NCBI GenBank assembly: GCA_036345935.2
Contig: JADWOT020000002.1
Span: 6,770,140-6,834,139, forward strand
Length of the DNA stretch: 64,000 nucleotides
Origin: Taenia hydatigena
Lineage: Eukaryota; Platyhelminthes; Cestoda; Cyclophyllidea; Taeniidae
Direction: 5' to 3'
The notes beneath the pieces were generated by a model, which saw only the letters and a list, made by a program, of their open reading frames with translations, was not told where the DNA came from and did no database searches. Below are positions 24,359 to 37,929 of this stretch, in pieces. Both the position numbers and the translations under genes were made by a program. Every line of letters begins with the position of its first letter. The stretch's first letter is position 1.

Positions 24359-24500
24359 ATGGCGAATTCAGAAATGCGCTTTTACTGCATAGAATGCTTT
24401 GCAGGGTACCCGACGTTCTAAGATTTCTTAGATCATATGAGTTCACAACATGTCCGTAAGGATTTCTTCGATAATCAGACTTATGCTGCAATAAGTGCTT
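24359..24500 (+). pseudogene. C2H2 zinc-finger motif Z6 with an internal stop, plus Z7
   Basis: Z6: RFYCIECFAGYPTF, TAA stop (24419-24421), DFLDHMSSQH. The ligands fit C-x2-C-x12-H-x4-H perfectly if the stop is counted as one residue (His codons at 24434 and 24449). Z7 follows after a one-base frame change: CCNKCLLQRLSFPFCRH, CxxC at 24487-24498. Ligands kept around a nonsense codon point to a dead gene. Confidence 0.5.
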
Positions 24501-25722
24501 GTTGCAACGCCTTAGTTTTCCGTTTTGCAGACATTTGGCACAATGTATTTGGTGGAACGCAAACACTCGCAATTTTGTGAGCGAAATCGGCAAGTATTAG
24601 CAATTCCTACATCAATTTATTACCCTTTTACATTAAAATGATTCCCAGTAAGTTTAAAGCATTCAGTGCATAGGTCTTGAATATGCACATCGCAAAGAAT
24701 TTTTCGGCGAAGGTCTGACCATGTAAAATTAATTGAGCGTCGCTAGATAGATACGATAATGCGAACATCGCATTGCATTGCGTTACGTCAAACCGCATCA
24801 GTGTTGTAGATAATTTAGACGATGCCACAGTAATGCCACATTACCGGCAATTGGGTGTGTATTTGCAAACCACTAGATATTTTAATGAAATATGCACACG
24901 TATTTATAAATGCGATAACCGAAATTGGCTTGTCTGTTTTCTAGAGTTTCCGAATGAGATGTATTTGCTTACCACCTACAGATGTAGACCTGGCTATGTG
25001 CTCTGCGAGTAGGTACGCGCTTAATGTTTGGCAGATATATTGCAACTATTACTTCTGTTGTTTTAATCATGATCGCTGCTACACGTTGGGGTGGATTTCT
25101 ATCAAAGCGTTAGAAAATTGAGGCAAAAATACGAAATTTTACAACTTATTTGAATGGATGAAGCATGGGAAATAGGGTCAGAGTTGTAAAAATAGCATGT
25201 TGTTGCCCATTTTGAGGTTTTACAATGCAACATGACACAAGTCATTATTGTCAACAAAATCGAGCATTAAAATTCTCAGGATTTCACTGCAAACATTGAT
25301 GTGGTCAGGACCATATCTAATAATAACCCCGTGAGCGGAGATTATGCGCTGCTAGGTAAGCGCAATTTAGTCCTTCGAAATTGGTATGGCACCCGCCACG
25401 CCAATAAGCGTTGGTAACCACTGAATTCGTAACAGAGAACAAAGACGCAATAAGAGTGGCGATAAAACAGAGACACTAGACATTATTGCCTCATACGATT
25501 AGGGCAGACATCGAATGGTAGTAGGCTTCGGGAAGTGTGCCAATCGAACGACGATAAAATAAATGGGTTCAGTCAAGACGGTAGGGTAGCTATAGTCGCT
25601 GAAACAGATAAGGCGAACTTTGTATTTATCAGCCTTGCGCGCTCAACCAAACAAAAGCTGTGTAAGCATTTCGACGTTGGCATGATCTGGTCCCAGAATT
25701 CAGACTTGGGCAATTTATATAA

Positions 25723-25771
25723 TAAGTGCGAGCGACGTTTCGTAAAAGACGCAGGCCTTTTTTTAAGTTAG
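25723..25771 (+). pseudogene. possible zinc-finger relic Z8
   Basis: NKCERRFVKDAGLFLS before a stop resembles the second half of a finger (Cys, Phe, Leu spacing), without the histidines. It is counted only as part of the series. Confidence 0.2.
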
Positions 25772-26109
25772 GTGATATTTATAGCTCTGGCGGGATCAAG
25801 GGAATGCATGGCATAAATTTTAACAAAATCGCCCTTAAACTGACAATTCTGCCAATGAACTTACCGAAGTGAAGTTAGTGTAAAATGGAAGCTATCATCC
25901 ATGATTGAGAAATTCTTATACCTCTTTACCTACACACGCTTTCGACAGCCGCATTAACTTTTGGCGAGCACAATCTGTCGCCTCAATTCAAAATTCACGC
26001 TGAATACTAGTCGAGTAATTTATCGTCGACACAGATAATGATCGCTTTTTTAAGGTTCAAAGGTGAAGCTGGTGATCTTGACCAGGAGGATTGTCGCACT
26101 CATAAGAAA

Positions 26110-26245
26110 GCGGGAAAGCTTGTCTGCAGACTTACTGACACTGGAGTTTTGTACCAAACCTACATCAAATCTCAGCTATCACAAGCGAAATGATAGCAAG
26201 TCGTCATTGAACAAGTTGAATGACTACAGATGCAAATTCGCTTGA
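26110..26245 (+). pseudogene. possible zinc-finger relic Z9
   Basis: The frame has FCTKPTSNLSYHKRND, a 12-residue linker, then YRCKF and a stop. TSNLSYHKRN looks like a finger helix (Asp stands where the last His is expected), and YRCKF looks like the start of the next finger. Confidence 0.3.
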
Positions 26246-27954
26246 CAAATTATATCTCCGGAAGCAGCATCTGCTTAAGGAACTTCCGTGCTTGATTGCC
26301 AATCTAGGGAGTGCACCTGATGGTGATTTTTAAAGGTGCACCATGAGCACCTGCCAGCATGTACCATCAGATACCTCAAACAATTTCACCCTTTACATTA
26401 TCCCACCGGATGCAAGTGCACCACAAGCAATAGAATAATCTTGTCTGCTTCAGTTCCGTTACATTATTCGTTATAATTGATCCCAACTAGGTTTGTGAAT
26501 AAGTACTTAAAACGCTCACCCTCTGTTGATTTAACAGCGTTCCTTCAACTAACTTCCTATATGCACTGCTTAAATTAAAGAAGATCGTATTCTAGTTAAA
26601 TTGTACTTACACTGATAAGTTGTGCTGGCAAAGCAAGCTGACAAGGATGTCACAACAGCAGGAGCGTAACGTTTTGCACAAATACGCATTGTTGCTATGC
26701 TTGTGCATGATCAGGCTCGTTCTAGAGCTACCTTGAAGCCAAGAGAAGACAATACACGAGCGTGACATACGTGGCGCACAAAGTAGGGATTAGGATTAAT
26801 AACCCAGCTCAAAAGACAGCCCACTTTGCCAAAGCGCAAAGGCAAATGTCAAAAGTAGCTCCTTTTCACACATTGATGGCTAAACATGGCCTCTAACTTG
26901 CCTCGAGCTTCTTCCATGACCTCCTTTCTGATCAACTTATGAGGTTGGCCATTGCATACCGGTAGGCTGTGTGAGAACAACACCTACGCGCCAACGCTTT
27001 GGCAATCAAAATGTATACAAGCAAAAATATGCTTAATCCCAACTTGAGTACTCATTGTTGGCGATTTGACTTCATCTGACGCGCTGGGAAGCCGAGAGAG
27101 TGTGCATGTTACCACGCGTCACCATCTTTATTCGTAGGAATACTGACCTAATAGCGAAGAACTCTATCAATGTGCACGACCCCATTTGTTGATGCAAATA
27201 AGGCTCGAAGCGTATGGAGAAGGCTTAGTGGAAGCACTCCTCACCCTATAACGAGAGCAGGTTAATGCAAAGTGGAATGTAAGAGACTGAATTTTATTTG
27301 ATCAATGCTTTCAGAAATGCAGATGAATGGACAGAGAAATCATGACGGTGACTGAGGGGACTTGCACACGTTTCAATGCAGTAGTACGTCAAAATGCAGA
27401 AAGTCTGGTGTACAAATAGAAGCTCATATCACTCAGCACTAACACATAATGACTGCAACCTTTTGCCCCTTTACTTACTTTGTTACCATCTGTACCGTTT
27501 TCGGGTTCTCTATTTCATTCTACTCTGCCTTATTCCCTAATCCTCCCTTCTAATCCATGAGCAAATTTAACGGCACTATAGTGACCTCAAATGACGGGGC
27601 GAGAAGATCAGTAAGGCAACGAAGCCAACCTTAAATTTACTTCCTTTTACATACCACCTCACCACGCACCCTGAAAAGCACATCGAAATGATTCTACTTT
27701 GTATCTACAAATACATATCACGCTCACGCACACAGCTGCGACTGCACACTGCTTCGCAATTCACGTCATCTCCCCTATTCCAAGGTCGTTGTCCGCTCTT
27801 GACGGACTGACCACCAAATCACTTTGACTCATCAATAATTTGCTTACACATTAAGAAGTGATGTATTGGTGTGCAATTGCCCACCGACTCACCACCGTTC
27901 TATGCTTCAACAGACAATAACACCTTCGAGAATGCCAGTTTGCAGAATTCGGTC

Positions 27955-28020
27955 TACTCATGCGTATGCGGATTTTACACCGACTCACATGTCTTACCAC
28001 TTGCAGAGGTTGTACTATAT
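27955..28020 (+). pseudogene. possible zinc-finger relic Z10
   Basis: YSCVCGFYTDSH resembles the Y-x-C-x-x-C-x-F-x-T-x-S start of a finger, but one residue is missing between the cysteines. After a one-base shift it continues MSYHLQRL. The remaining frames here overlap and show nothing else. Confidence 0.25.
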
Positions 28021-29224
28021 ATCCGCGGTTTGAACACTTCCTCTCCGCAGATGTCTTTGCAGGAGCAAGCGGATGTGGAAGTCTCCCAGTCATACCACCA
28101 TCATCCTCACTTGAAGCATCACCAGCACTGATGGCGAGACAACCACGACTAGCCCCTTCGTCTCCACCTCTTCCTCCTCTCACCGTAACCAGCCTAGTGA
28201 ACTTTTACTCAGCACTTTTAAGCTAAAAAGTTCACTTGAGCAAAGCCACCATTGGAAAGGATCAAACATGTTTCTCCTATATTGGAGTCCTTGCACAGTG
28301 AATTCCCCTCGCTCCTTTTTACCGCGTGAGGACCAGCTTTACCAAGATTTGCATCAAACTTGACAGCAATTAGTCTTGACACTGGATTCTGACTACGCAC
28401 ACCCTGGCGAGCATAGTTTTGCATCCAGCCTCTTCCCATTGGGTTAAAGAGGGTGCTGCATTCGATACGCTAGAAATGTAGCGCTTGCATTGCCGATAAT
28501 CTTGCCAGTCGATTCGGATCCTTGGGTCACTAGTCGGGTTTTCATCCTTTCGACCAAAGCGCAGTCGCGAAATTCACTTATGTGAACTCACGTTGCTGCA
28601 TTTGCTAATGATCAATAAATGCTCTTCTGCTGTTAAAGCGACCTCGTCGATATGCTCATTAGTTACAATCTTTAAAAATCGCCAAGGTAAGAGCACGCCA
28701 ACGAGGAGGCATATGCTTAACAGGTAGACCGCCAATTTTTTAAATTATTCCTTGCTATTTCCCATTAATAAAATAAGGATAGCAACATCCATAGATTAAT
28801 GGGTGTAAGGGAGTCGGGATGATCGGAAAAACCCTTAGCAATAATGGGTTTTGGATTGCTTGATGCGCTAGCCCATAGCTTATTATTTTAGCCCCATGCA
28901 CTGTGCATCTGTAGGCGGTTTTAATCTGCTGCTGACAAGAAAGCGATGTGTTGGTTTAAGCAAGCTAGAATATAGTTTTCCAAAATATCCGGTATGGCAA
29001 GTCTAACTTAGAGAACAACTTCTTATCTTTCAAATATGCTCGAATTACTTGCCTGCAAAGTACAAGCTTTTGACCCTGCAAGCAACCACTGCTACTCTGC
29101 TCATTAACCACATATAATACTGACAGCAGATATGGATGATACCCTTGCTTACCCGTTTAATTCATCTTAATCTCTCTTACAGTGTTTAGTGCAGCTCAAT
29201 ATTCTCTTAACCAAAACGCATGTC

Positions 29225-29425
29225 TATAGATGCACAGTGTGCTTCGCTTTATTCAGAAGGGTCGATCTGATGCTTTTGAGATTGGCTCCCGACCATCTTT
29301 GCAAATGACATTTCTTTTTGAATACACGTCTTCGCGTACAACCATTTCCGTACACATGAATCCGCACATAATTAAGAGCTTTTACTTGTGCAAAATGTGT
29401 TTACGCAGAGATTTTATGTCAGCCT
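29225..29425 (+). pseudogene. zinc-finger motifs Z11 and Z12
   Basis: Z11: YRCTVCFALFRRVDLMLLRL then APDH, giving C-x2-C-x12-R-x4-H (first His replaced by Arg). Z12: FYLCKMCLRRDFMSA before a TGA, CxxC at 29389-29400. Z11 begins with nearly the same bases as Z4 (CTAYAGATGCACARTGTG), so the two may share an origin. Confidence 0.4.
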
Positions 29426-29429
29426 GAGA

Positions 29430-32400
29430 ATAAACAAGGCGTTTTAAGCAGGACAATTCCTGTTGTAGTCCAAACGACGAAAACTCAGGCAAATATTAGT
29501 CAACTCAAATAAAGTGCATCACGACTTTAGAACCTTATACTACTTATGCTTAACGTGCTTCAGCAATCCTGGATCTGAGTTGTCCGATTTGCTCATTACC
29601 TTACAGAACCTTCGAGATGCAATGTAATGCATTATGTCACACCATATTGCATCGATAGTGTGGTTGCTTCTAATGATCAGGCAATAGCGTCACATAAGCA
29701 ACAGATGAGTATGTATGTTTAGAAAACTCCGTTTTTCAGTGGCTTATAAGCGTAAATGTAAGTGCATTGATCAAAATTTGTTCGCTTGTGTATTGGGCTC
29801 TTCAACGAGCTACCTTAACCTACCTCTAATGGACGTACACTCATCCAAGTGATTTGGAAGTAGACATGTGCCTAAAAAGAGGCAGTTTCGCATTTTCGAC
29901 TGTTGATTTTCCTGTTCGTCATTGCACACAGGCATGGGTTTCTACTAAGGTGCCGGAGATTTGAGGTAAAAATGTGAAATCGTTCAGAACAATGAAACAA
30001 ATGCGGCATGAATAACAGGGATTTCGCTATTATTTGGGTTTGCTCAAGCTAATCATTATTTAATATTAATCAAGATAAAAATTTATAGCTTTTATTGCTA
30101 ACATTAAACCAGTCGGTTATTTTTCGGTGTAATTAATAAAGCCATATCTAGTAATATCTACATGAGTGAAGAACATGCACTGTGATGCGCATGCGAATTT
30201 GCAGACCCTACAACTCGATACCAAACATCTTGGCAGATTAGAGATTGTACATTAAGATGCCCAGTAATCCTTGCATCCCCTCAGTGGGCACGTGTGATAC
30301 GAGACCACCGACCACGGTGTGGAGATCGCCTTCACCTGGATCCATCTCACAAAAGGAAGTAAGAAGAGAATTGACTATATGGGGTCGAATTAAAAAATTA
30401 CCTTAGAAGTCACAGAAAGCTTGGAGGATTTGACAGACGATAGCACGAGATAACAAAAGTAACATAATCTGTCTATTTTTGTAAGAAATAGAGCTCCTGA
30501 AGAATACGAACAGTAAAATAAAAAAGTCGCTTTTAGGACCATATCTGTGCCACTAAATAGTCAGTCATACGGATAGATCAGCCACCCTGAAATTCCAAAA
30601 TAGCTCATCACTGGTATTCTGTTCACAATATGGTTAGCATTAACTAAGAAGTATTCGTAGAGAATATAAAGCGATTCGTATTTGGATGCTTAATAAATAG
30701 AATTAGTCAGAGCTGTTGGGGATTAAACATGCTTTAAATCAGATCATTAAAGTAGTTGAAGTATATATTTATAAACACGAATGTAAGAGATTTAAATAAT
30801 CGGCAAAACTGAAAAAACTCGTAAAAGAAGAAGGCCAAAATGAAACCTCTTACTGAATTCAGCAAAAGGCTAAAGCGCAAAAAAATCTTTATCGGCTGTT
30901 AAGCGAATGCGTGATAAGAATTGGCATGGCTGTAAAAGGCACACAATTGAGTAGGGAAGAAAGCGGATGAATGAGGAGGAGGATAATGTTGGGCGGGGAG
31001 TAAATAAGTACAGAGAAGTCGAGTAAGCCAGCAACCGCTCGCAGGCTCGCTACTATGGCGAAGCACGCATGCACTAACTCTCACCGACGTAGCACTACCT
31101 TGATGGCTGGACGGTCACCAGAGGTCCCTACGCCGTGAAACCTTAACCGTGTTCGCGTCGATTCCGATGATAGATGCTTGGCTATCGGTGGAGGCATCAA
31201 TTGTTCTGCAGAGCTGCTTCACGTCCTTTGCAAATGTATGCTGAGTTGCTAGAGGTGTCATCTGGGAGCCTTTAATGAAACGAGTCATTTTGATTTGCGC
31301 CTCTACTAATAATCCTTCATGAATAGGAATAATGAACTCAATCGCGTAGTCAAAAAGTAAAACAAGGGTAGAGGAATGGAGCAGAAGACTTTTAAACGTT
31401 TAAATGCAGAATAAGCTGTTCACAGAGTGCTTGCAGTATTTTGTTATTCAGCGCCGCAAAAGTCACAAACGCGTTAAGGATGTGACTTCCAGCTCACAAC
31501 GAGCCAATCGGCATTCAACTACACTTGGTTTCGCCATTCTGCTGCTAAGTCTGCTAGCATAGATGCTCTAACTTAACAGCGGTTTGCTTTCGCCAAAGTT
31601 TTGCGGAGCGGATGGTAAAACACCACTATGGAATGGTGTCGTCCTGAAAATTGCGCTACGAAATTTGGAAGCCTTAGGCAGTTTTGCATGACGGCATTGT
31701 TTAATTATGATTCGCTCCATTTCTTTCTTTTAGTAGCTGTTGCTCAATAACGAACGGGCTCTTAAAACCAACTAACTCAAGCTGCTATTAATCTCGCTGA
31801 CCAGTTTTATTCTCAGCTAGCATGACTTAACTCGACGAGAAATAATGCACTTCTTTTGTCAAAATAGGTCAGTATTTACATCAAAAGCCAGTGTGTCAGA
31901 ATATGGCATGAATCTGAACAAGTTTTGGTGCAAACATGCAAATGTGCCTATTAAGCTTTAGTGCTAGTGACAATTTGCATGCTTGCCCACCCTACCAACG
32001 TCGCGCCAAGTGGGAAAAGAGGCCGTGTGCTAGCCGCAATGCACTATCCTTACCATTTGTAGTGTACGAATGAACTAGTGACAGTATCAGCATTTATTCA
32101 TACAGATTTGGACTTCAAGTGGCACGATAGCGCCTTGTCTACGTCCTTAATTTAATCGTGAATCTGGTGACGCGACTGCTCTCTTTATAACGAAGCGGTT
32201 CGATGCGCGGCTTACATACCATGGACGCTGCAGAAATTAGACGTCGCAGCATTATGACACAGGTGAAATCAGAGCTGGCACCTTCTGGATAAGCTAACTT
32301 CCACATGGTGTGTGTAAATTAAGCGATTCCCACAGTCCACTATAAAACCGCATTAAGCAATTTTAAGACTTGTTAAACATACTTTGCGGCAAAGATGTTT

Positions 32401-34720
32401 CGATTTCGTCGCATCGTAGGGCATGATTTGCTCCTGTGAAGAAACGCAAATGGACTTAGTAGAATGGTGTTCCTGAGATTAAATCCTCATACATTAGCAA
32501 TGTGCGTAACCTGCGAAAGAACTGTAGAATTCATCTTTGCTGCGAATCATAAACTTTGTATTTTTTCTGTGGTATAAAATAAATGCAAAAAGTTACGCCA
32601 AATAAACAAACAAGTATACATAGTCCTTTTGGCAATTAACTACCATTCGCCCATATTCTATTCGCATGCACAAAGATGCACCAGACAGCAAGAAACTCTT
32701 CCATGTGCAAATTGTTTAATCTGTTTGCATTTATTAATGACATCATGATGAGATAAGTATGCATTTAATTTAAACACCTCGAGTGACTGACGCACGGCTG
32801 CGTAATTCTATACGTTAAGGGGCTTGTGCGTTCAATGCTAATGCCAACAACGCGGCGCTGCAAGATTTTGTTGACAGACATGCCTGCTACAGTTTTGGTG
32901 TTAATTAAATGAGAGTTCCTTCGAATGCAGACAAGACAAATTAAATTGAACATTCATTCATTCATTCATTCAACTATACACCCATAAAGCGTAGCAATTT
33001 GTCAGCTCAAGATGCCTTGCTTAGGGGTGGGTTTTTTCCTGTTCTGATAACAATGACTTTGATAATCAAATGATAAGAAAAAGCAAAGAACAATAAATAC
33101 CATTACAAAGTAGGTCACGATTTCCATAAATTGACTAGAAACTTCGTTAAAACTTATTTAACTTGACCAAGGTAGTTAACATGTGCCCTGCAAAACGGAA
33201 CTGTCCTGAATGGGATGCATTTAAACGACGGCAAGCGAATGTCTTTCTTAGCATAAAATCGTAATCATAGGCACAAAATGTCTCAAGCTAAAATATATTT
33301 TCAATTTACATGTTGTAAACATGGTGAGTTATTTGCTTCAGCCACAAAAGCCAGCCATTCGCCCCTGCGAAATGAAGTGTAGATAAAGCTTAGTTCTACT
33401 CTGAGAAGGATATTTATGCAGTTTTGAATCAACTGATAGGGAAATGACTGCGGATTTTAGTTCCTTATTTGCATTTTTAAAACGAGTAAGAAAGTTAATG
33501 AGGACAAAATGTTGACTGACTTATTTTACACCACCGAGGCCTAACTTCGTCCTATTCCTGGGCAAAGGCTGAGAGTCACACTTCAGCTCGTAAAGATATG
33601 TAAGCATTCATTGCTGTGGCGAAAGTCAGCCCTTACCAAACCAATTGAATCTATGTCAATGCATACAAAATCCTGACTTCTATTCATGAATGCCTAAACA
33701 GTTTGTGCATTTATGCGAGCTCTTTTCCGAACGCAACAATTGATTGGTCGATTTTGTGATTATTGCTTGACAGAACGAAATTGTGCTATTTGTGGATGAA
33801 AGCAGAGCAAGGAGCGTAATGTAAATTAAAGCACAATCGCAGGACTGGGACCTTGTATTGCTACACTGGGGGTTTTTGTCATGATTCTTTGAGTGTGGTT
33901 GGTGCTAGTAAGGAAACTACTGACAACGTACTTCCAACAATGAGAGCATTTCCGTTCAATTTAAAAATAACTTAAAAATAACTTGCTTCTTACATTTACA
34001 GCAACTCAAAGTTGATCGAACTATTAATATTAGGCCAGTTCTTTAAACTGGTGATCCTAAAATTCTCACTTTAAAATAGTAATGTTTGTATAAGGGCAGC
34101 AAAGTACCTGCTTCTTGTCTTACATGGCCAAAAAGTACAATATGATGTTTCGGTCGGGCAATGGACCATAATGCAAAGATGTGAACGGAGTCGCCTCTAA
34201 TTCGAAGGTATGCCTTGGTAACATCTTAATATAAGCAACTCCTGACTGCTCTATTTAGTTTCTTAAATCCTTCAGCTAACAGTATTATAGTTGTGCGTGG
34301 TTATAAACCTACGTGTTCACATCGGCCGCAATTCTGATTCGCTCCTTCACAAATAGCGACAGTAGAAAATAAGTCACGCACCCTTGACCAACGAAATGAG
34401 ACGCCCACGCAAATAATATAAGTCTGAAAATTAGCTGGGATACATCATTAATGCAGCACAAGCTTGACGCATGTACGACATGGGTCAGAAGTCAAATGCT
34501 GATCTGCAATATTATTGAGCTTGGAAGTTGTAGAAAGTTCTCTCAAGTCATGAGATGCAAGGAGCCACCATCTCGCTGACTAGAACTGCAATCTGCAAGA
34601 GCATGAGTTGTTTTGTTAGCTTACTACAAAGAATGAGGGCCACATACATCTGAAACCTTAAGACAGATCTTCATCTGGCAAGCTATCGGTTCACCAATTT
34701 GGCTGAAAGCCATTATTTCC
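29430..34720. other. no recognisable gene (spacer, right part)
   Basis: No exon homology or inverted duplicate was found. Two overlapping 61-codon minus-strand frames at 30889-31084 are of chance length. The only repeat is a short tetranucleotide run at 32951-32970. Confidence 0.45.
32951..32970. repeat. (ATTC)n microsatellite
   Basis: About four and a half uninterrupted copies of CATT/ATTC. Short and not otherwise notable. Confidence 0.8.
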
Positions 34721-34729
34721 TTCGTTAGA

Positions 34730-35242
34730 TTGCTAATTTATAAATGGGAGACTGAACTGGTGAGAGAGCCGAAATGCTCGATCGTTTCCAGAGCAACGGT
34801 CTTAAGTCATTTAAAGCAACAGTCGCAACGTCCCGAGCATGGAACAAATGTGGCTTTCGGAGCACAAGCAAGGGCTCTATTGAATCCGCCATTTCAGAGG
34901 TCATCTTTTAGATATCAATCTCATAATGAGAGTCTTAATAAAATGAACACATTAGCTATGTAGTACTGCAAAGCAGGGGAAGTGAGGAATGTCCTTGAGG
35001 AATCTGCAATTCCTCGGGAGACAATTGTGCAATCTTCTAGGTTTTTTAATTATCGTGCCGCGAAACAAAGGAAGTCAAGTAGCAGTAGTAACTATAAAAA
35101 CTTGCAAGATAGTATTTACCCAAATCATTCACCTTCTATTTTGCGTTGGCGCATACCTAGCATGAGAGGTCACTTAGGATTAGCAACCAACAAAGTAAGA
35201 AGCAAACGCAAAATCCCGTTGAATTACTGTCAGTTGTGCTAG
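34730..35242 (+). other. 171-codon frame with a single internal stop
   Basis: Two open frames, 34730-34963 and 34982-35242, are in the same register and separated only by a TAG, so 512 bases hold one stop. The first codon is TTG. The product would be basic and serine-rich, with no known motif. A stretch this open is less likely by chance than any single frame here, but there is no duplicate to test it. It could be a relic exon. Confidence 0.2.
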
Positions 35243-35857
35243 TTTTTTGTCCTTAAACTAAACGGCACTTTCAAAGATGCTATGAGTATAGGTTTCATAC
35301 GGGTGGCAGTGATATGCAAACAGCTATTTGACTGCAGGCAACTATTTACTAGCTGTATAGGTTGCAAACACCAACGAAACTTGGCGCAGACTTGGAAGTG
35401 AGGCGTTTGATTAATGTCAGCACAGACGTCTTTGGAGTGGATGCACTTTACTGAATGGATTTGAAAGGAAAGCAATTATTGTGGCTACTGATGCCCATTC
35501 GTTTACAAAAGCCAACTTTGATTCCACGTGCGGCACAAAATTCAAATGCAAAACTGCGGTTACTCCCAAACGAGTTGTCATTTTTGCATCATGCCAAATG
35601 CAGGTGAAGTAATACTTTCACCTTATTTGAAGATAATCACGTCCTTAACAATTCAGTTGAGGCAGGAATCGGTAGAGTGGTTTAAAGAATTTAGCAACAT
35701 TCTGCAGGAATTCCAAATTATCCGCAATGGATCAGTCAAGGTGAGCCAATCTTTTAATTGTTACTAATCTTGTCACTGACCGATTATTTTGCCACGAGAG
35801 TCCTGTCAGCCAATCGAAGCGATGCTTTAGGCCAGGGCCGGTATGATTCAGGAGGAA

Positions 35858-37929
35858 TCAGCCAGCCATGACTGAGGCACAAGCTATCTGCATATGCATC
35901 GTTCCCAACAGGCAGATTTCAGCACACAGGATACAGAGTGGATAGTTTTCGCTCCAAAATGGGTTCCTTTTCCCCAAGTTTTTCTCACAGGTGGCGAAAT
36001 CACACACCTGGGTGAATCTAAAAGTGTCAGCATCGAATAGATCTAGCACCGTAATAATGCCGTTCCATTCTAATTTCCCAACAAGGGGCTCTCGAACTTT
36101 AGGTAAAGCAAACCACGCGCAAGGTAAGTCGTCATTGCATGCGAATCGTGTCATGAACTTAAAATCGCATTAATGCATGCTCCATCTTTTATAAAACCCA
36201 CGCATCCTCAAGTGTGTGGCTGGTTTCCTTAACTAGTTCAGCTCCTGGGCCTTGTTTTACCCTTGAAGACAAATGACCCATCACAAGGTGTGAATGTTTT
36301 AAAAAGTTAACTCCTTGCTTTACTTTACCTCCCTTTATTACGTGCGTATCTAATTTCTGCCCACAAAACTTTGACAAATAAATGGATGTCATGGATTCTC
36401 ATTCTTGGAAAATTTGAAGTTCAATTGCAAAACCTCAAAACAGACGATAATATGAATTTTCTCTGCTTAGTCTTTGTTACCTTGAACTTCACACAATTCA
36501 TTGTACATAGTGCCAAGATGTTATGCCGCATGTTCCTTAATCCTCAGCATAGGTACGAGAAGAAGGATAAGGTACACGTTGAGCCTAGTGTTTGTAACAA
36601 GAGTGCATGAATTTATTTGGTTTGCGATGGGGAGTTAAGTATGCGCATGTATTTCAATTAAGGGAGGGATTACCATCAATTCAAAAGCGTAAGCAACACA
36701 AGAGGTTTTTATGAACCCAAATGGATCGCTTGTATTATTGCAAAATATTCTTGAAATATGCGAGTGATTCTACCAACTTCTTCGTATTTACTTAGAAGTA
36801 GATCACACAATTCCCAATTGGATGATTTATGAGGGAAGATTATATCTGCTAAGCATCAGCGAGGGCACGAACAGAAGATGCAGTAGTCAATTTCGTTTGC
36901 TGATTTCCTAAATCCCGGTGATTGTACTACATCTAAACCCCTGATAGATATGCTTGAACCCCCTCTGCTGTTATTATCCGTAGCAAAAGCAAAACAACCC
37001 TCCCTTAGTGTTAGCATTTACTTCAAGGCGTTTCACTGAATACAGTCAGAGAATACATTCCTGCCTTACCCTAGCTATGCGGTGCATTCAACAGGCGACC
37101 ACGAATGTAAAATGCAATTTTCCTTCCGCACAACCATTGGCTAAACCTTTTGTGCATGCATGTTAATTGTACGATGAATCGCAAATAAATTTACAACCAT
37201 CATCATTGAAACGCATTCAGCTTTATAAATGTCCAAGTTTGTTTTCTTAGTCATTATTCAACTCTTTGCGAAAATCAAAAGTCTCTCGCTCATTTTATGG
37301 GCGATGAGACAAGTACTTGATCGCTACAAGCAACTCCCTCTAATTTGTATTTGGAGCAGCACAAACGATTCAATTTTCGTACAGTCGCCAAGGTAGAAGC
37401 CGTAATTACGCACGATGATGGATTTAGAATCACAGGAAAAACAAACAGCGAGCTAATCGCGCTGCCAAAATTTTCTATTATAAGCACTAATCCAGCAGCT
37501 TGATTAGCATCTAGATCAATGCATTCTGCCTATTAGTGCCTCGTTACATTAGTCTATCCAGGTTTTACTTCAATGAGCAATTATTGACAAAAACTGTCCA
37601 AAATCATCAAATCAAGAAGCTTTATTGTAAGTGCTGTGATGAAATCGAATGTGCTCTCAAAATCTGCGCCGTAACACATGGTGCTGTTTAATGCTTAAAG
37701 TTCGGATCCATCGCTCAGGCGTGGATAACCAGTGTCGTTCAGCACAGGGGCAATCATACTTTTCTGATAACACATCATAAGTCCCCATTGATCGGCCACT
37801 ATAAGCACATGAAAATGAAAGCCCATGTGTCGAAGCACTTCTAGCGGCCTTCGGTGTACTGCTTTTTGGCGAGCATACGCCGCCGCTACAAGTGCTCAAT
37901 ACATCCGGTTCAATCGCCAGGAAGCTCAC
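35858..37929 (-). pseudogene. unidentified gene X, copy B (relic exons)
   Basis: Blocks mirror copy A: 37657-37929 (open, 90 codons), 37290-37487 (RLCCSKYK, VACSD), about 36370-36830 (at least two stops), and 35858-36154 (open, 98 codons). The last block starts at ATG and includes WFALPKVREPL, EWNGIITVLD and FTQVCDFATCEKN. Each copy keeps blocks the other has lost, so the ancestor was probably a real multi-exon gene. Its function is unknown. Confidence 0.4.

Noticed and set aside
19915..35475. Similar CADM/CADI strings in the frames at 19915-20220 and 35239-35475 taken as a duplicated gene
   Set aside because: Only about six residues agree and the DNA around them does not align.
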